This document shows positions 17,784 to 26,630 of a stretch of 64,000 nucleotides of DNA, one piece after another. Origin of the DNA: JAWXCE01 sp034440495 (GTDB taxonomy: Bacteria > Pseudomonadota > Alphaproteobacteria > Rhizobiales > Rhodomicrobiaceae); NCBI GenBank assembly GCA_034440495.1, contig JAWXCE010000041.1:8707-72706 (forward strand), given 5' to 3'. The first letter of the stretch is position 1. Each line of letters opens with the position of its first letter. The notes below the pieces were generated by a model. The model did no database searches and was not told the origin of the DNA. It saw only the letters and a program-made list of their open reading frames with translations. The translations under genes were made by a program, and so were the position numbers.

Positions 17784-19262
17784 CTAGCTGGCTTCGGCAA
17801 GGAGGGAGAGTTGTCTTGTAATGGCGGGGCCTTCACGATCGGTCAGGCGCGTCGGGTAATCGCCAGTGAAGCAATGGTCGGTGAACTGCGGGCAATGGCT
17901 GTCTCGGATTTCATGCCCGATGGCATTATACACCCCGTCAATTGACAGGAAGGCCAGGCTAGTGCAACCGAGAAGCTTGCGCATGCCTTCTAGATCGTAA
18001 TTTGCTGCGAGTAGATTGTGCTTGTCCGGGGTGTCGATGCCGTAAAAATCGGGGAACATGATTGGTGGGGAAGCGATGCGCATATGCACTTCCTTCGCGC
18101 CCTTGTCGAACATCATCTGCACGATTTTGGTGGATGTCGTGCCCCGCACCACGCTGTCGTCTATCAGCACAATGCGTTTGCCCGCCACCTGCCCGGCTGT
18201 CGGGTTATGCTTCAATTTAACGCCGAAAGCGCGGATGCGCTGCTCCGGCTCGATGAAGGTGCGACCGACATAGTGGTTACGAATGATGCCAAGCTCGAAC
18301 GGGATCCCGGACGCTTGCGAGTAACCGATCGCTGCCGGAACCCCGGAGTCAGGTATCGGGATGACGACATCCGCATCCGCAGGAGCCTCGATTGAAAGAG
18401 TACGACCGAAATTTTTGCGGACTTCGTAAACCGAGCGTCCCGATACGATCGAATCTGGACGCGCGAAGTAGATATACTCGAAAATGCAAGGGCGCACGGG
18501 CTGGGGCGGAAATGGCCGGTGGCTTTCGATTCCGTCCTGGCTGATGACGACGATCTCGCCGTTATCGATCTCGCGAACAAACTCCGCGCCGATGATGTCA
18601 AGGGCGCAGGTCTCGGACGCCAGCACATAAGCCCCGTCGAGTTTGCCGAGCACGAGAGGGCGGATGCCGAGGGGGTCGCGCGCGCCGATCAGCTTCTTGT
18701 TGGTAAGACAAACCAGAGAGTAGGCGCCTTCCAACTGTCGAAGAGCATCGATAAAACGCTCTATCACGCGCGGTTTAGTGCTGCGTGCGATAAGGTGGAG
18801 AATAACCTCCGTGTCAGAGGTTGACTGGTAAATGGCGCCGGTTTCAACCAGTTGCCTTCGGACGGTCACAGCGTTGGTAAGGTTGCCATTGTGTGCGAGT
18901 GCGAAGCCGCCGCTCTGCAGCTCGGCAAATAGCGGCTGCACGTTGCGCAGCAATGTGCCGCCGGACGTTGAATAACGGACATGACCAATGGCGCTTTCGC
19001 CCTTCAACTCCTCCAGGACAGGCTTGTCGGTAAAATGGTCGCCGACGAGGCCGAGGCGGCGCTCGGAATGGAAGCGCTGGCCATCGTAACTGACGACGCC
19101 CGCCGCTTCCTGACCGCGATGCTGGAGCGCATGGAGGCCCAGAACCGTCAGCGCCGCCGCGTCCTTATGCCCGAACACGCCGAAGACGCCGCACTCTTCG
19201 CGCAGCTTGTCTTCGTTCCACCAATCGTCGGACGCTTGAGTGTCATCAGCAAAGACGGTCAT
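17784..19262 (-). CDS. purF: Amidophosphoribosyltransferase PurF
   Basis: PurF catalyses the first committed step of purine synthesis, forming phosphoribosylamine from PRPP and glutamine. With the ATG at 19262 (AAGGACG upstream) the product is 492 residues. The N-terminal nucleophile is Cys24 in EECGVFGVFGH, so a 23-residue propeptide must be removed. The Ntn-hydrolase domain includes LHALQHRGQEAAG; the phosphoribosyltransferase loop is IVLIDDSVVRGTT. At the end, TDHCFTGDYPT has Thr where Fe-S-type enzymes have a third-from-last cysteine, so cluster binding is uncertain. A longer frame to 19475 runs into cvpA and is not credible. Confidence 0.94.
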   Translation of the reverse strand: MTVFADDTQASDDWWNEDKLREECGVFGVFGHKDAAALTVLGLHALQHRGQEAAGVVSYDGQRFHSERRLGLVGDHFTDKPVLEELKGESAIGHVRYSTSGGTLLRNVQPLFAELQSGGFALAHNGNLTNAVTVRRQLVETGAIYQSTSDTEVILHLIARSTKPRVIERFIDALRQLEGAYSLVCLTNKKLIGARDPLGIRPLVLGKLDGAYVLASETCALDIIGAEFVREIDNGEIVVISQDGIESHRPFPPQPVRPCIFEYIYFARPDSIVSGRSVYEVRKNFGRTLSIEAPADADVVIPIPDSGVPAAIGYSQASGIPFELGIIRNHYVGRTFIEPEQRIRAFGVKLKHNPTAGQVAGKRIVLIDDSVVRGTTSTKIVQMMFDKGAKEVHMRIASPPIMFPDFYGIDTPDKHNLLAANYDLEGMRKLLGCTSLAFLSIDGVYNAIGHEIRDSHCPQFTDHCFTGDYPTRLTDREGPAITRQLSLLAEAS

Positions 19263-19290
19263 GTGCGATGCGTCCTTATTTGCAATGTCG

Positions 19291-19908
19291 CTAACGTGGT
19301 TTACTGGCCGATCCGACCACTTCGTCCAGTCCGCGCCGGTTGGTTGACACATAGCCACGATCCGTTTTGTCGCCCGCGTCGGTGCGCTCGTCGGCAGCGC
19401 CGCCATCAGGGCTTCTAAATATGGAGGCTGGATTGTCAGGCAAAAGAGATATAATGGCGTCGCCGGTTCTTTCAATAAACGGGCGGCTTTGCGCGGTCTG
19501 CACCCAGTTCGGAAAGTCTTTCTTCTCCACGATCAGGGCCACCAGTTCAAATGATATCACAACAAGAATAAGGCCCCTTACAAGGCCAAACACAAATCCA
19601 AATGTGCGATCGAGGGCTCCGACGCGGCTATCGAGAATTTGGTCGGACAGCCTGATTGTAATGAGGCTTGCAACGATAAGTACGATCACGAACACTCCGC
19701 CCGCCAGAACGCCATCTGCGAGAATCTCGGGTTGTATGTACTGTTTGACGGTATCGCGGTAAAGTGGAAACAGGAACAGCGTTGCAAGCGCTGCGATCGC
19801 CCAGGACATGATGGCGAGCATCTCACGGGTGAATCCGCGCAACATCGCCAGAAAGCCCGACAAGAGCATAATGGCGACCAAAATCACATCGAGCCATGAA
19901 AAAGGCAT
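19291..19908 (-). CDS. cvpA: CvpA family membrane protein
   Basis: CvpA family members are inner-membrane proteins first linked to colicin V production and usually encoded next to purF, as here. The 205-residue protein has about four transmembrane helices (near 5-25, 32-50, 67-87, 103-125) followed by a polar C-terminal region. The ATG at 19908 gives MPFSWLDVILVAI and has AAGGA nine bases upstream. It lies between radA and purF on the same strand with a 28-bp gap to purF. Molecular function is unsettled. Confidence 0.88.
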   Translation of the reverse strand: MPFSWLDVILVAIMLLSGFLAMLRGFTREMLAIMSWAIAALATLFLFPLYRDTVKQYIQPEILADGVLAGGVFVIVLIVASLITIRLSDQILDSRVGALDRTFGFVFGLVRGLILVVISFELVALIVEKKDFPNWVQTAQSRPFIERTGDAIISLLPDNPASIFRSPDGGAADERTDAGDKTDRGYVSTNRRGLDEVVGSASKPR

Positions 19909-20013
19909 CGCACGAATCCTTATCAACGCTGGCGGATACTAACAGTCCCGTGGTGAACAGGGACTGGCTTATAAGAGTTAGCCCAAAGCGTCCACACTTT
20001 CGTATTGAGCGGG

Positions 20014-21420
20014 TTAACGCTCGCGCCGCTCTTCCCGTTTCTTTGCCCTGGCCGCCGCCATCATGTCCGGCTCTAAGTCACCCAGTGTTTTCAAACGTGT
20101 GAGATTCATTTTCGGCAAAGTCCTGGTTTCATCGCCGGGAGCCGGTATCACTGCTGCCGTAAATCCGAGCTTTTGCGCTTCCTTCAGCCGTAATGGCATG
20201 TGGCCGACCTGCCTCACCGCGCCCGAGAGGCTCACCTCGCCGAAATAGATGCAGTCGCTCGGCAGCGCCTCGCCGGAGATGGCGGAGACGAGCGCGGCGG
20301 CGACCGCGAGATCGGCGGCAGGCTCGCTGATGCGCAGACCGCCCGCCACGTTCAAATAAACGTCATGTTGTGCAAGCCGCACGCCGCAGCGCGCGTCCAG
20401 CACGGCGAGGATCATGGAAAGGCGCGTCGAATCCCACCCTACGGCGGCCCGGCGGGGCGCGGCGAACGGCGAGGCGGCGACCAGCGCCTGAATCTCCACA
20501 AGCAGCGGCCGCGAGCCTTCGACGCCCGCAAACACCGCCGTGCCCGGCGCGCTCACCTCCCGCCCCGACAGGAACAGCTCGGACGGATTGACGACCTCCT
20601 GCAGCCCGTCGCCGCGCATTTCGAACACGCCGATTTCGTGCGCCGGGCCGAGGCGGTTCTTGACCGACCGCAACAAGCGGAAATTCTGCGCGTTATCGCC
20701 ATCGAAATAGAGCACCGTATCCACCATGTGCTCGACCACCTTCGGCCCCGCAATCTGCCCGTCCTTCGTTACGTGGCCGACGAGGATGACCGCGCTGCCG
20801 CGCTTTTTGGCGTAGGAAACCAGCGCCTGCGCCGAGGCGCGCACCTGAGAGACAGTGCCGGGGCCGCTGTCGATGGTGTCGCTCCATAAGGTTTGAATCG
20901 AGTCGATGACCAGCAAATCCGGTGGCGCCGCACCGTCCAGCGCTGCAAAAATGGCGGCCACGTTGGTCTCCGCCGCGATGCGTGCGGTGGATTTATCCAC
21001 GCCCAGCCGCGCCGCGCGCAGCCGCAATTGCTGCGTCGCCTCCTCGCCGGACACGTAAACCGCCGCGCGCCCGCTACTCGCGACCGACGCGGCGATCTGC
21101 AACAGCAGCGTCGACTTGCCGATGCCGGGGTCTCCGCCCACCAAAATCGCCGAGCCGGGGATGAAGCCGCCGCCGATCACCCGGTCGAATTCGCTCACGC
21201 CGGAGGAGAACCGCGCGCGCTCCTCCTCCCGCGCCTCCAGGCTCTCCATGATCGCGGCGGGCGATTTAGATTTGCGACTGGCGGAGAGCACCGAGCCGGG
21301 GGCCGCCGCGCCCTCCTGCGCCATCGTATTCCACGCGCCGCAATCCCCGCAGCGCCCCGCCCACTTGGACGCCGCCGCCCCGCACGCCTGACAGACAAAG
21401 GTTGGGATAGTTCGCGCCAT
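20014..21420 (-). CDS. radA: DNA repair protein RadA (Sms)
   Basis: RadA is a RecA-like helicase that processes branched recombination intermediates. The 468 residues contain an N-terminal zinc finger (Cys10, Cys13, Cys24, Cys27), Walker A GDPGIGKST (near 95-103), the RadA signature region and a C-terminal Lon-protease-like domain. The signature reads KNRLG rather than the usual KNRFG. It precedes cvpA-purF on the same strand, a common alphaproteobacterial order (radA-cvpA-purF). Confidence 0.94.
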   Translation of the reverse strand: MARTIPTFVCQACGAAASKWAGRCGDCGAWNTMAQEGAAAPGSVLSASRKSKSPAAIMESLEAREEERARFSSGVSEFDRVIGGGFIPGSAILVGGDPGIGKSTLLLQIAASVASSGRAAVYVSGEEATQQLRLRAARLGVDKSTARIAAETNVAAIFAALDGAAPPDLLVIDSIQTLWSDTIDSGPGTVSQVRASAQALVSYAKKRGSAVILVGHVTKDGQIAGPKVVEHMVDTVLYFDGDNAQNFRLLRSVKNRLGPAHEIGVFEMRGDGLQEVVNPSELFLSGREVSAPGTAVFAGVEGSRPLLVEIQALVAASPFAAPRRAAVGWDSTRLSMILAVLDARCGVRLAQHDVYLNVAGGLRISEPAADLAVAAALVSAISGEALPSDCIYFGEVSLSGAVRQVGHMPLRLKEAQKLGFTAAVIPAPGDETRTLPKMNLTRLKTLGDLEPDMMAAARAKKREERRER

Positions 21421-21474
21421 TCATAACCTAAATCAGTTGGTGAGACTACACACCAAAGCCTAATGTATAGTGCA

Positions 21475-22515
21475 CTACAGTTTCATTGCCTCATCTAAAG
21501 AGTCCAAAAATCTTTTGGTATCTAAAAAGTAGTTCGGATACGCATAACGAAGCGAGGAAAGGGATGTAACAGAAACTAGAACCGCTTCAGCACCGGGGCT
21601 TTTAGCCATTGACTTCTCTGCTTCTAGGTATGCAGCAGTAGCCTCATATAAATCAGATTGCTTAAACCCTTTCAGCGTGACAGTTTGTGCTTGTGGTTCT
21701 TATTTTAACAAATAATAATGAGCTTTTTTTGATACAGGATCTTCAAGTGTTTTTAGCGTTGCACCATATACTTCTAATTTACGCCGAACATCTAAGTATC
21801 GATGGAGGTCTTTTATTTCAGCCATCAGTATATTATGCTCACGAGGCGTGTCTGGAACTAACTCCGTATTTTCTACAATTGCAAAAGCGGAACCAACTAA
21901 GGCAAAAAATCGCAGCCAGTCGGCCTCCCCTTTGCTTGATTTAAGCGCCTGTTTTATAAATGTCCCAACGGTTTCAACGGCAGTAGCCCACGCGTGTTGA
22001 GTTTGAGACCGTATATGGACTTCTATTTTTAAGCCATTATGAGTATCTTTCTTGTCAGACCTATACTTATATATAAGATGAATTCCTCTATATCCAGATG
22101 ATTGTGGTGACCTTATGTAATTATCTTTATGGTCAAGCTCATGTTTTAGGTCGCTTTTTTCGTAAGATGTAACAAGTTGTAAAACTTGATCGACATTAGC
22201 TACTGTTGCTCTACATCCGCCGATATCTTGCATTTGAGATAATCTTGTTTTGAATCTACTTAGCTTATGTTCAATAGAAGATAGACGTTTAATGCGTTCT
22301 GATGATATAAATTCGTTGTCAACACGTTCGGCTCTTCCTCTAAGCCCGATATGAAATGTATTTAATGGGAAACTATGCGAAGAACGCCAATTATTAATTA
22401 CTCGCAAAGCTTCGTCGTAGTCATCTATATGCCAGTTTGTTGATATTAAAGTTTGACCAGCAGCATCTACCTTGCTTCTGGAATATTCTGGAAAAGCTCT
22501 TGCCGAACGTGTCAT
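21475..22515 (-). pseudogene. RelA/SpoT-domain (alarmone synthetase) gene with in-frame stop
   Basis: The N-terminal 271 codons encode a stand-alone RelA/SpoT nucleotidyltransferase domain: DIGGCR (97-102), GYRGIH (141-146) and EVHIRSQTQHAWA (165-177), with no HD hydrolase, TGS or ACT domain. A TAA at 21700-21702 ends the frame, but the same frame continues for 74 more codons to a TAG at 21475 and encodes a plausible C-terminal region (GFKQSDLYEATAAYLEAEKS, later AYPNYFLDTKRFLDSL). One base change, such as TTA to TAA, explains this. Base composition is clearly AT-richer than radA and alr on either side, suggesting acquisition. Related solo synthetases include toxic ones. The catalytic domain itself is complete, so a truncated active product is possible. 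Confidence 0.8.
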
Positions 22516-22534
22516 TTAATACTCTAGGTAAAAA

Positions 22535-23686
22535 TCAGGACCCCGTATAAACCCGCTCGTACCTGCTACCGAGGCTGGTGAGGATTTCATACCCGATGGT
22601 GCCGCCCGCCGCCGCGAGGTCGTCGAGGCTCACATGCTCGCCGATGATCTCGACCAGCGCGCCGCGTTGCGCGAACGGCTCGGGCACGTCGGTCACGTCC
22701 ACCATGATCAAATCCATCGACACGCGCCCCACCACCGCTGCGCGATAGTCGCCCAGATAGACCGCCCAGCCGCCGCCCGCATCGCTGGCGCCGAGCAGCC
22801 GCTTGAAGCCGTCCGCATAGCCCGCCGAGATCGTCGCCAGCCGCGTGCGCCGCTTGAGCGTGAAGGCGCCGCCATAGCCCACCGTCTCGCCCTTGTCCGC
22901 CTGGCGGATTTGGGCAATGCGCGCGTACAGCCGCACGACAGGCTCCAGCGGGCCGATATCCTGCGAGAAGCGCCCGCCGTAAAGCGCGATGCCGGGCCGC
23001 GCGAGGCTGAAATGATAGCTAGGGCCAAGGAACACGCCGCCGGAGTTGGCGAGGCTGCGCCCTTCCGCTGGCAGCAGCCCGGCGAGCGCCGCAAACATAT
23101 CGCGCTGCACGGCGTTTTTCGGGCTGGCGGTCTCGTCCGCGCACGCCAGATGGCTCATGGCGAGGCTGATGCGGAAGGCGTCGAGCCAGTCGCGCGCGCT
23201 GGCCAGTTGCCCGGCCTCGGTCGCGGTGAGGCCAAGCCGGTTCATGCCGGTGTCGATATGCACGGCGGCGGGGAGCTGGCGGAAAATGCGCTCGTTGTGC
23301 TCAGCCCACTCCTCAATCTCGTGGAGGCTGTTGAGCACCGGCCGCACATTGGCGGCGGCGAACTCGGCGGCGGTTTGTGGGCCGAGGCCGTTGAAGGCAT
23401 AAACCGTGGCGGAGGGCGCGATGGCTTTCACCAGCTTGCCCTCGCCGAGGGTGGCGACGAAAAACGTGTTGCAGTCCTCCGCAAGCAGCGCGTTCACCAC
23501 CGGCCCGACGCCGAGGCCATACGCATCCGCCTTAACCACCGCCGCGCAGGCCGCAGGCAGCACCGCTGACCTCAGCGAACGATAGTTGCGCCGCAACGCC
23601 GCGAGATCTATCACCAGCAATCCGTTGCTTGACGGCCTCGCGAGCGGCGGATCAGCCATGAACGCCCCGTGGAGGCGCCCGCCCAT
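22535..23686 (-). CDS. alr: Alanine racemase
   Basis: Alr makes D-alanine for peptidoglycan. The PLP lysine is Lys52 in VVKADAYGLG, and the C-terminal domain carries the second catalytic base region TVGYGGAFTLKRRT. I used the ATG at 23686 (383 residues) because GGAAG lies six bases upstream; ATG at 23659 (MADPPLARP) is an alternative and a TTG at 23710 a weaker one. It starts 33 bp after dnaB ends, a dnaB-alr operon typical of alphaproteobacteria. Confidence 0.92.
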   Translation of the reverse strand: MGGRLHGAFMADPPLARPSSNGLLVIDLAALRRNYRSLRSAVLPAACAAVVKADAYGLGVGPVVNALLAEDCNTFFVATLGEGKLVKAIAPSATVYAFNGLGPQTAAEFAAANVRPVLNSLHEIEEWAEHNERIFRQLPAAVHIDTGMNRLGLTATEAGQLASARDWLDAFRISLAMSHLACADETASPKNAVQRDMFAALAGLLPAEGRSLANSGGVFLGPSYHFSLARPGIALYGGRFSQDIGPLEPVVRLYARIAQIRQADKGETVGYGGAFTLKRRTRLATISAGYADGFKRLLGASDAGGGWAVYLGDYRAAVVGRVSMDLIMVDVTDVPEPFAQRGALVEIIGEHVSLDDLAAAGGTIGYEILTSLGSRYERVYTGS

Positions 23687-23719
23687 AAATGGCTTCCATT
23701 CGTGTAGCAATTCCGCCCC

Positions 23720-25225
23720 TCATCGCGTTCGCGACGGCAAGCGATCTTCGGACGCCAAGTCGGAGAACCGTGTGACTTCGGAATGGAATTGCAGGCGAAC
23801 CGTGCCCGTCGGTCCGTGACGCTGCTTGCCGATGACAACTTCGGCCAAGCCCGCCGTCTGATCCATTTCGTCTTGCCACTTCTGGTGATCCTCGACCTTG
23901 TGAGTCGGTGGTTCGCGCCGCTGCACGTAATACTCTTCGCGGAAAACAAACATCACCACGTCCGCGTCTTGCTCGATAGAGCCAGATTCGCGCAAGTCCG
24001 ACAATTGCGGCCTCTTGTCCTCGCGGTTCTCAACCTGACGCGAAAGCTGCGAGAGGGCAACAATAGGCACGACAAGCTCCTTGGCCAGCGCCTTGAGGCC
24101 GGTGGTGATCTCCGTCACCTCCTGCACGCGGCCCTCCGACGACCGGCGCGCCGAGCCAGTCAGCAGTTGCAGATAATCCACAATGATGAGGCCCAACCCG
24201 CGTTGCCGCTTGAGCTTGCGCGCGCGCGCCGCTAGCTGAGCGATCGAGATGCCGCCGGTATGGTCGATGAACAGCGGCAGCGTTTGCAGTTCCTGGCTCA
24301 CCTGCACCAGCCGGTGAAACTCATCTTCCGTAATCATGCCGCGCCGGATTTTCTCCGATGGAATCTGCGCCTGCTCGGCGATGACACGGGTGGCCAGTTG
24401 CTCCGCCGACATTTCGAGGCTGAAAAACCCGACGACCGCTCCGTCTACCGCTTCATCCTCGCCCGCCGCGTTTTTCGCCACCTTGTGAGCGCGGGCGACG
24501 TTGAAGGCGATGTTCGTGGCAAGCGCCGTCTTACCCATCGACGGACGCCCGGCGAGGATAATCAGGTCGGAGTTCTGCAAACCGCCCAGCGAGCGATCCA
24601 GATCCTTCAACCCCGTGGAGATGCCCGACAGCCCGCCCTCGCGCTGATAGGCTTTCGAGGCCATCTCGATGGCCTCGGTCGTCGCCCAGCCGAAGGTGAG
24701 GAAGCCTTGCCCGTGCTTGCCCTTTTCCGCCAGCCCATAAAGCCGCTGCTCGGCATCCTCGATCTGCGTATCCGGCGGCATATCGACGGGCGAATCATAC
24801 GCCACGTTGACCATATCCTCGCCGATGATGATGAGGTCACGCCGCACCGACAGATCGTAAACGGTGCGCCCGTAATCCGCCGCGTTAATGATCGTGGTCG
24901 CGTGCGCCGCCAAGCGGCCAAGATATTGCGGCACGGTCACGCCGCCAAGTGGCTCCTCATTGTCGAAGTACGTCTTGAGCGTTATGGGCGTCGCCTGCTT
25001 GCCCGCCTGGATGAGCTTCGCCGCGGTTTCGAAAATGCGGCTGTGCAGCGGCTCGAAGAAATGGTGTGGTTCGAGAAACGCGGACACCCGGTCGAACGCC
25101 TCGTTGTTAACAAGGATGGCGCCCAGTAGCGCCTGCTCGGCCTCCACATTGTGCGGCGCCTGGCGGAAGGGGAGGGCGGCGTCAACCGCGGCGGGGAAAC
25201 TTTTGGCGGCGTGATTGGTTTTCAT
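23720..25225 (-). CDS. dnaB: Replicative DNA helicase DnaB
   Basis: DnaB is the hexameric replicative helicase. The 501 residues comprise the N-terminal helical domain (HNVEAEQALLGAILVNNEAF at the start), a linker, and the RecA-like domain with Walker A AGRPSMGKTALA, the Walker B region GLIIVDYLQLL and the SQLSRQVENREDKRPQLSDL segment. No intein is present. The ATG at 25225 is chosen by similarity; its ribosome-binding site is poor and in-frame ATG at 25276 is possible. Confidence 0.95.
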   Translation of the reverse strand: MKTNHAAKSFPAAVDAALPFRQAPHNVEAEQALLGAILVNNEAFDRVSAFLEPHHFFEPLHSRIFETAAKLIQAGKQATPITLKTYFDNEEPLGGVTVPQYLGRLAAHATTIINAADYGRTVYDLSVRRDLIIIGEDMVNVAYDSPVDMPPDTQIEDAEQRLYGLAEKGKHGQGFLTFGWATTEAIEMASKAYQREGGLSGISTGLKDLDRSLGGLQNSDLIILAGRPSMGKTALATNIAFNVARAHKVAKNAAGEDEAVDGAVVGFFSLEMSAEQLATRVIAEQAQIPSEKIRRGMITEDEFHRLVQVSQELQTLPLFIDHTGGISIAQLAARARKLKRQRGLGLIIVDYLQLLTGSARRSSEGRVQEVTEITTGLKALAKELVVPIVALSQLSRQVENREDKRPQLSDLRESGSIEQDADVVMFVFREEYYVQRREPPTHKVEDHQKWQDEMDQTAGLAEVVIGKQRHGPTGTVRLQFHSEVTRFSDLASEDRLPSRTR

Positions 25226-25398
25226 GCGTGCGAAGTTACGCGATTCGCAACGCGTGAAACGCAGTTCGGCGCGCATGCCCAAAAGCACTCACGCTTTCAA
25301 CAATTGCCTGCAAAACTCTCAACGGTAACCGGGAGTTGCTTGACAGAGACAGCGCCTCAACTTTGCATTCAAGCCTGACCTAGCGAAAAGTTTTCACC

Positions 25399-25419
25399 AT
25401 CGGTTAGCCCAATCGGTTA
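25399..25419. repeat. Two ATCGGTTA direct repeats, 13-bp period
   Basis: ATCGGTTA occurs at 25399-25406 and 25412-25419 in the 228-bp gap between dnaB and the DUF2059 gene. No known factor binding site is recognised; chance cannot be excluded. Confidence 0.35.
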
Positions 25420-25453
25420 ATGATACAATGGCGATGGAACACGCGCGGCAACC

Positions 25454-25939
25454 CTAGCGAGGAGTGGGAGTAGCGCCTGATTTGAGATCGTCCATCATTT
25501 TCTGGGCATATTTGATACCGATCTGCGATCCCTGCTGCATCATTTCAGGCATCGACTGAACAAATTTCGAGCCGGTTTCACCACGGTAAAAATCAGCGAC
25601 GGCTTTCATTTCCTCCGCTGTAAAGCGAGATGCGTAAAGCACAGCAAAATCGCGCAAGATCTCTTCTTTATAAGTCGCAAAACGGCCCGCAAACGCTTCC
25701 ACAGCCATGGACACGGCATGACCCTGCTGCGTATTTCCATCGCCTGCGGCGCCTTGCTGAAAGCTGGAAATCATGGACGTCATCATGCCGTCCATTTGTT
25801 TAGAAACGCCCGTGGCATCCATTAGGTCTTGCGCAGCCGCGACGCGCGCAGGATCGGGCGCGTCTTGCGCTGTGCCTGGGCGCGGGGTGGCACAAACTGA
25901 CAGGAATGCGGCGAATATGAAAACTACAATGCGGGTCAC
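25454..25939 (-). CDS. DUF2059 exported protein
   Basis: A 161-residue protein with a cleavable-type signal peptide (about 1-25, ending near GTAQDAP) and one DUF2059 domain, recognisable from EEILRDFAVLYASRFTAEEM and VADFYRGETGSKF. Likely periplasmic; molecular function of the domain is unknown. Start is a GTG with AAAGGACGAG upstream. It stands alone between dnaB and rplI on the same strand. Confidence 0.8.
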   Translation of the reverse strand: MTRIVVFIFAAFLSVCATPRPGTAQDAPDPARVAAAQDLMDATGVSKQMDGMMTSMISSFQQGAAGDGNTQQGHAVSMAVEAFAGRFATYKEEILRDFAVLYASRFTAEEMKAVADFYRGETGSKFVQSMPEMMQQGSQIGIKYAQKMMDDLKSGATPTPR

Positions 25940-26030
25940 GGCTCGTCCTTTGCTCTTTATGTCTCAGCGGCCGGAGACTTAGCCTCTCAATGAGACGAGC
26001 CCGTGACCCTTATAAGATATGAAAAAGGCG

Positions 26031-26615
26031 TTATGCCTCTCCCTCACTATCGGCTTCCCCGGCCGCATCGTCATCCGCCCGGTAGGTGTCCTCCGGCTTG
26101 ATTCTGTCTTCGTCCTCTTCCTCGCGGCGCTGCGTCACGTCTTCGCCGCGCGCCTGACGCTCAGCCTCTTCCTCGGTGCGGGCTACGTTGACGTTGACCT
26201 TCACAATCACCTCCGGATGCAGGCCGATGCGCACTTCCTGCACGCCCAGCGCCTTGATAGGCCGGTCGAGCAGAACCTGGGTCCGCTCTATGCTGTAGCC
26301 GCCAGCCGTAATGACATCCGATACGTCGCGCGTCGAAACCGAGCCGTAAAGCTGGCCGGAGTCGCCCGCCTGACGGAGCACGACAAAGTTTTTGCCTGAC
26401 AGCTTGATGCCGACCTCTTCGGCCTCCCGCTTCATCTCCAGATTGCGCGCCTCAAGCTGCACGCGCTCTTTCTCAAAGCGCAAGCGGCTTTCTTTCGTGG
26501 CGCGCATCGCCTTGCCATGCGGAAGCAGGAAATTGCGGGCGTATCCGTCTTTGACTTTGACGACGTCACCCATCTGGCCAAGGCGGCCAATGCGTTCGAG
26601 TAGTATGACTTCCAT
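26031..26615 (-). CDS. rplI: 50S ribosomal protein L9
   Basis: L9 is a two-domain protein of the large subunit near the L1 stalk. The N-terminal domain starts MEVILLERIGRLGQMGDVVKVKDGYARNFLLP (split here: MEVILLERIGRLGQMG, then VKVKDGYARNFLLP), followed by the long helix and C-terminal domain to about 150. An acidic C-terminal tail of about 45 residues (rich in Glu, Asp, Arg) extends beyond the E. coli protein, as in several alphaproteobacteria. Last gene of rpsF-rpsR-DUF2232-rplI. Confidence 0.95.
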   Translation of the reverse strand: MEVILLERIGRLGQMGDVVKVKDGYARNFLLPHGKAMRATKESRLRFEKERVQLEARNLEMKREAEEVGIKLSGKNFVVLRQAGDSGQLYGSVSTRDVSDVITAGGYSIERTQVLLDRPIKALGVQEVRIGLHPEVIVKVNVNVARTEEEAERQARGEDVTQRREEEDEDRIKPEDTYRADDDAAGEADSEGEA

Positions 26616-26630
26616 ATTGCAGATCCTTGT

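Noticed and set aside
19943..19966. CAGTCCC...GGGACTG inverted repeat between radA and cvpA
   Set aside because: No T tract follows, so not a clear terminator; could be an operator but nothing else supports it.
22634..23569. A 311-codon plus-strand open frame opposite alr
   Set aside because: It mirrors the well-supported alr gene, has the composition of GC-rich antisense sequence and matches no family.
24260..25129. A 289-codon plus-strand open frame opposite dnaB
   Set aside because: Antisense to a conserved gene and rich in Arg/His/Gly typical of a shadow frame.
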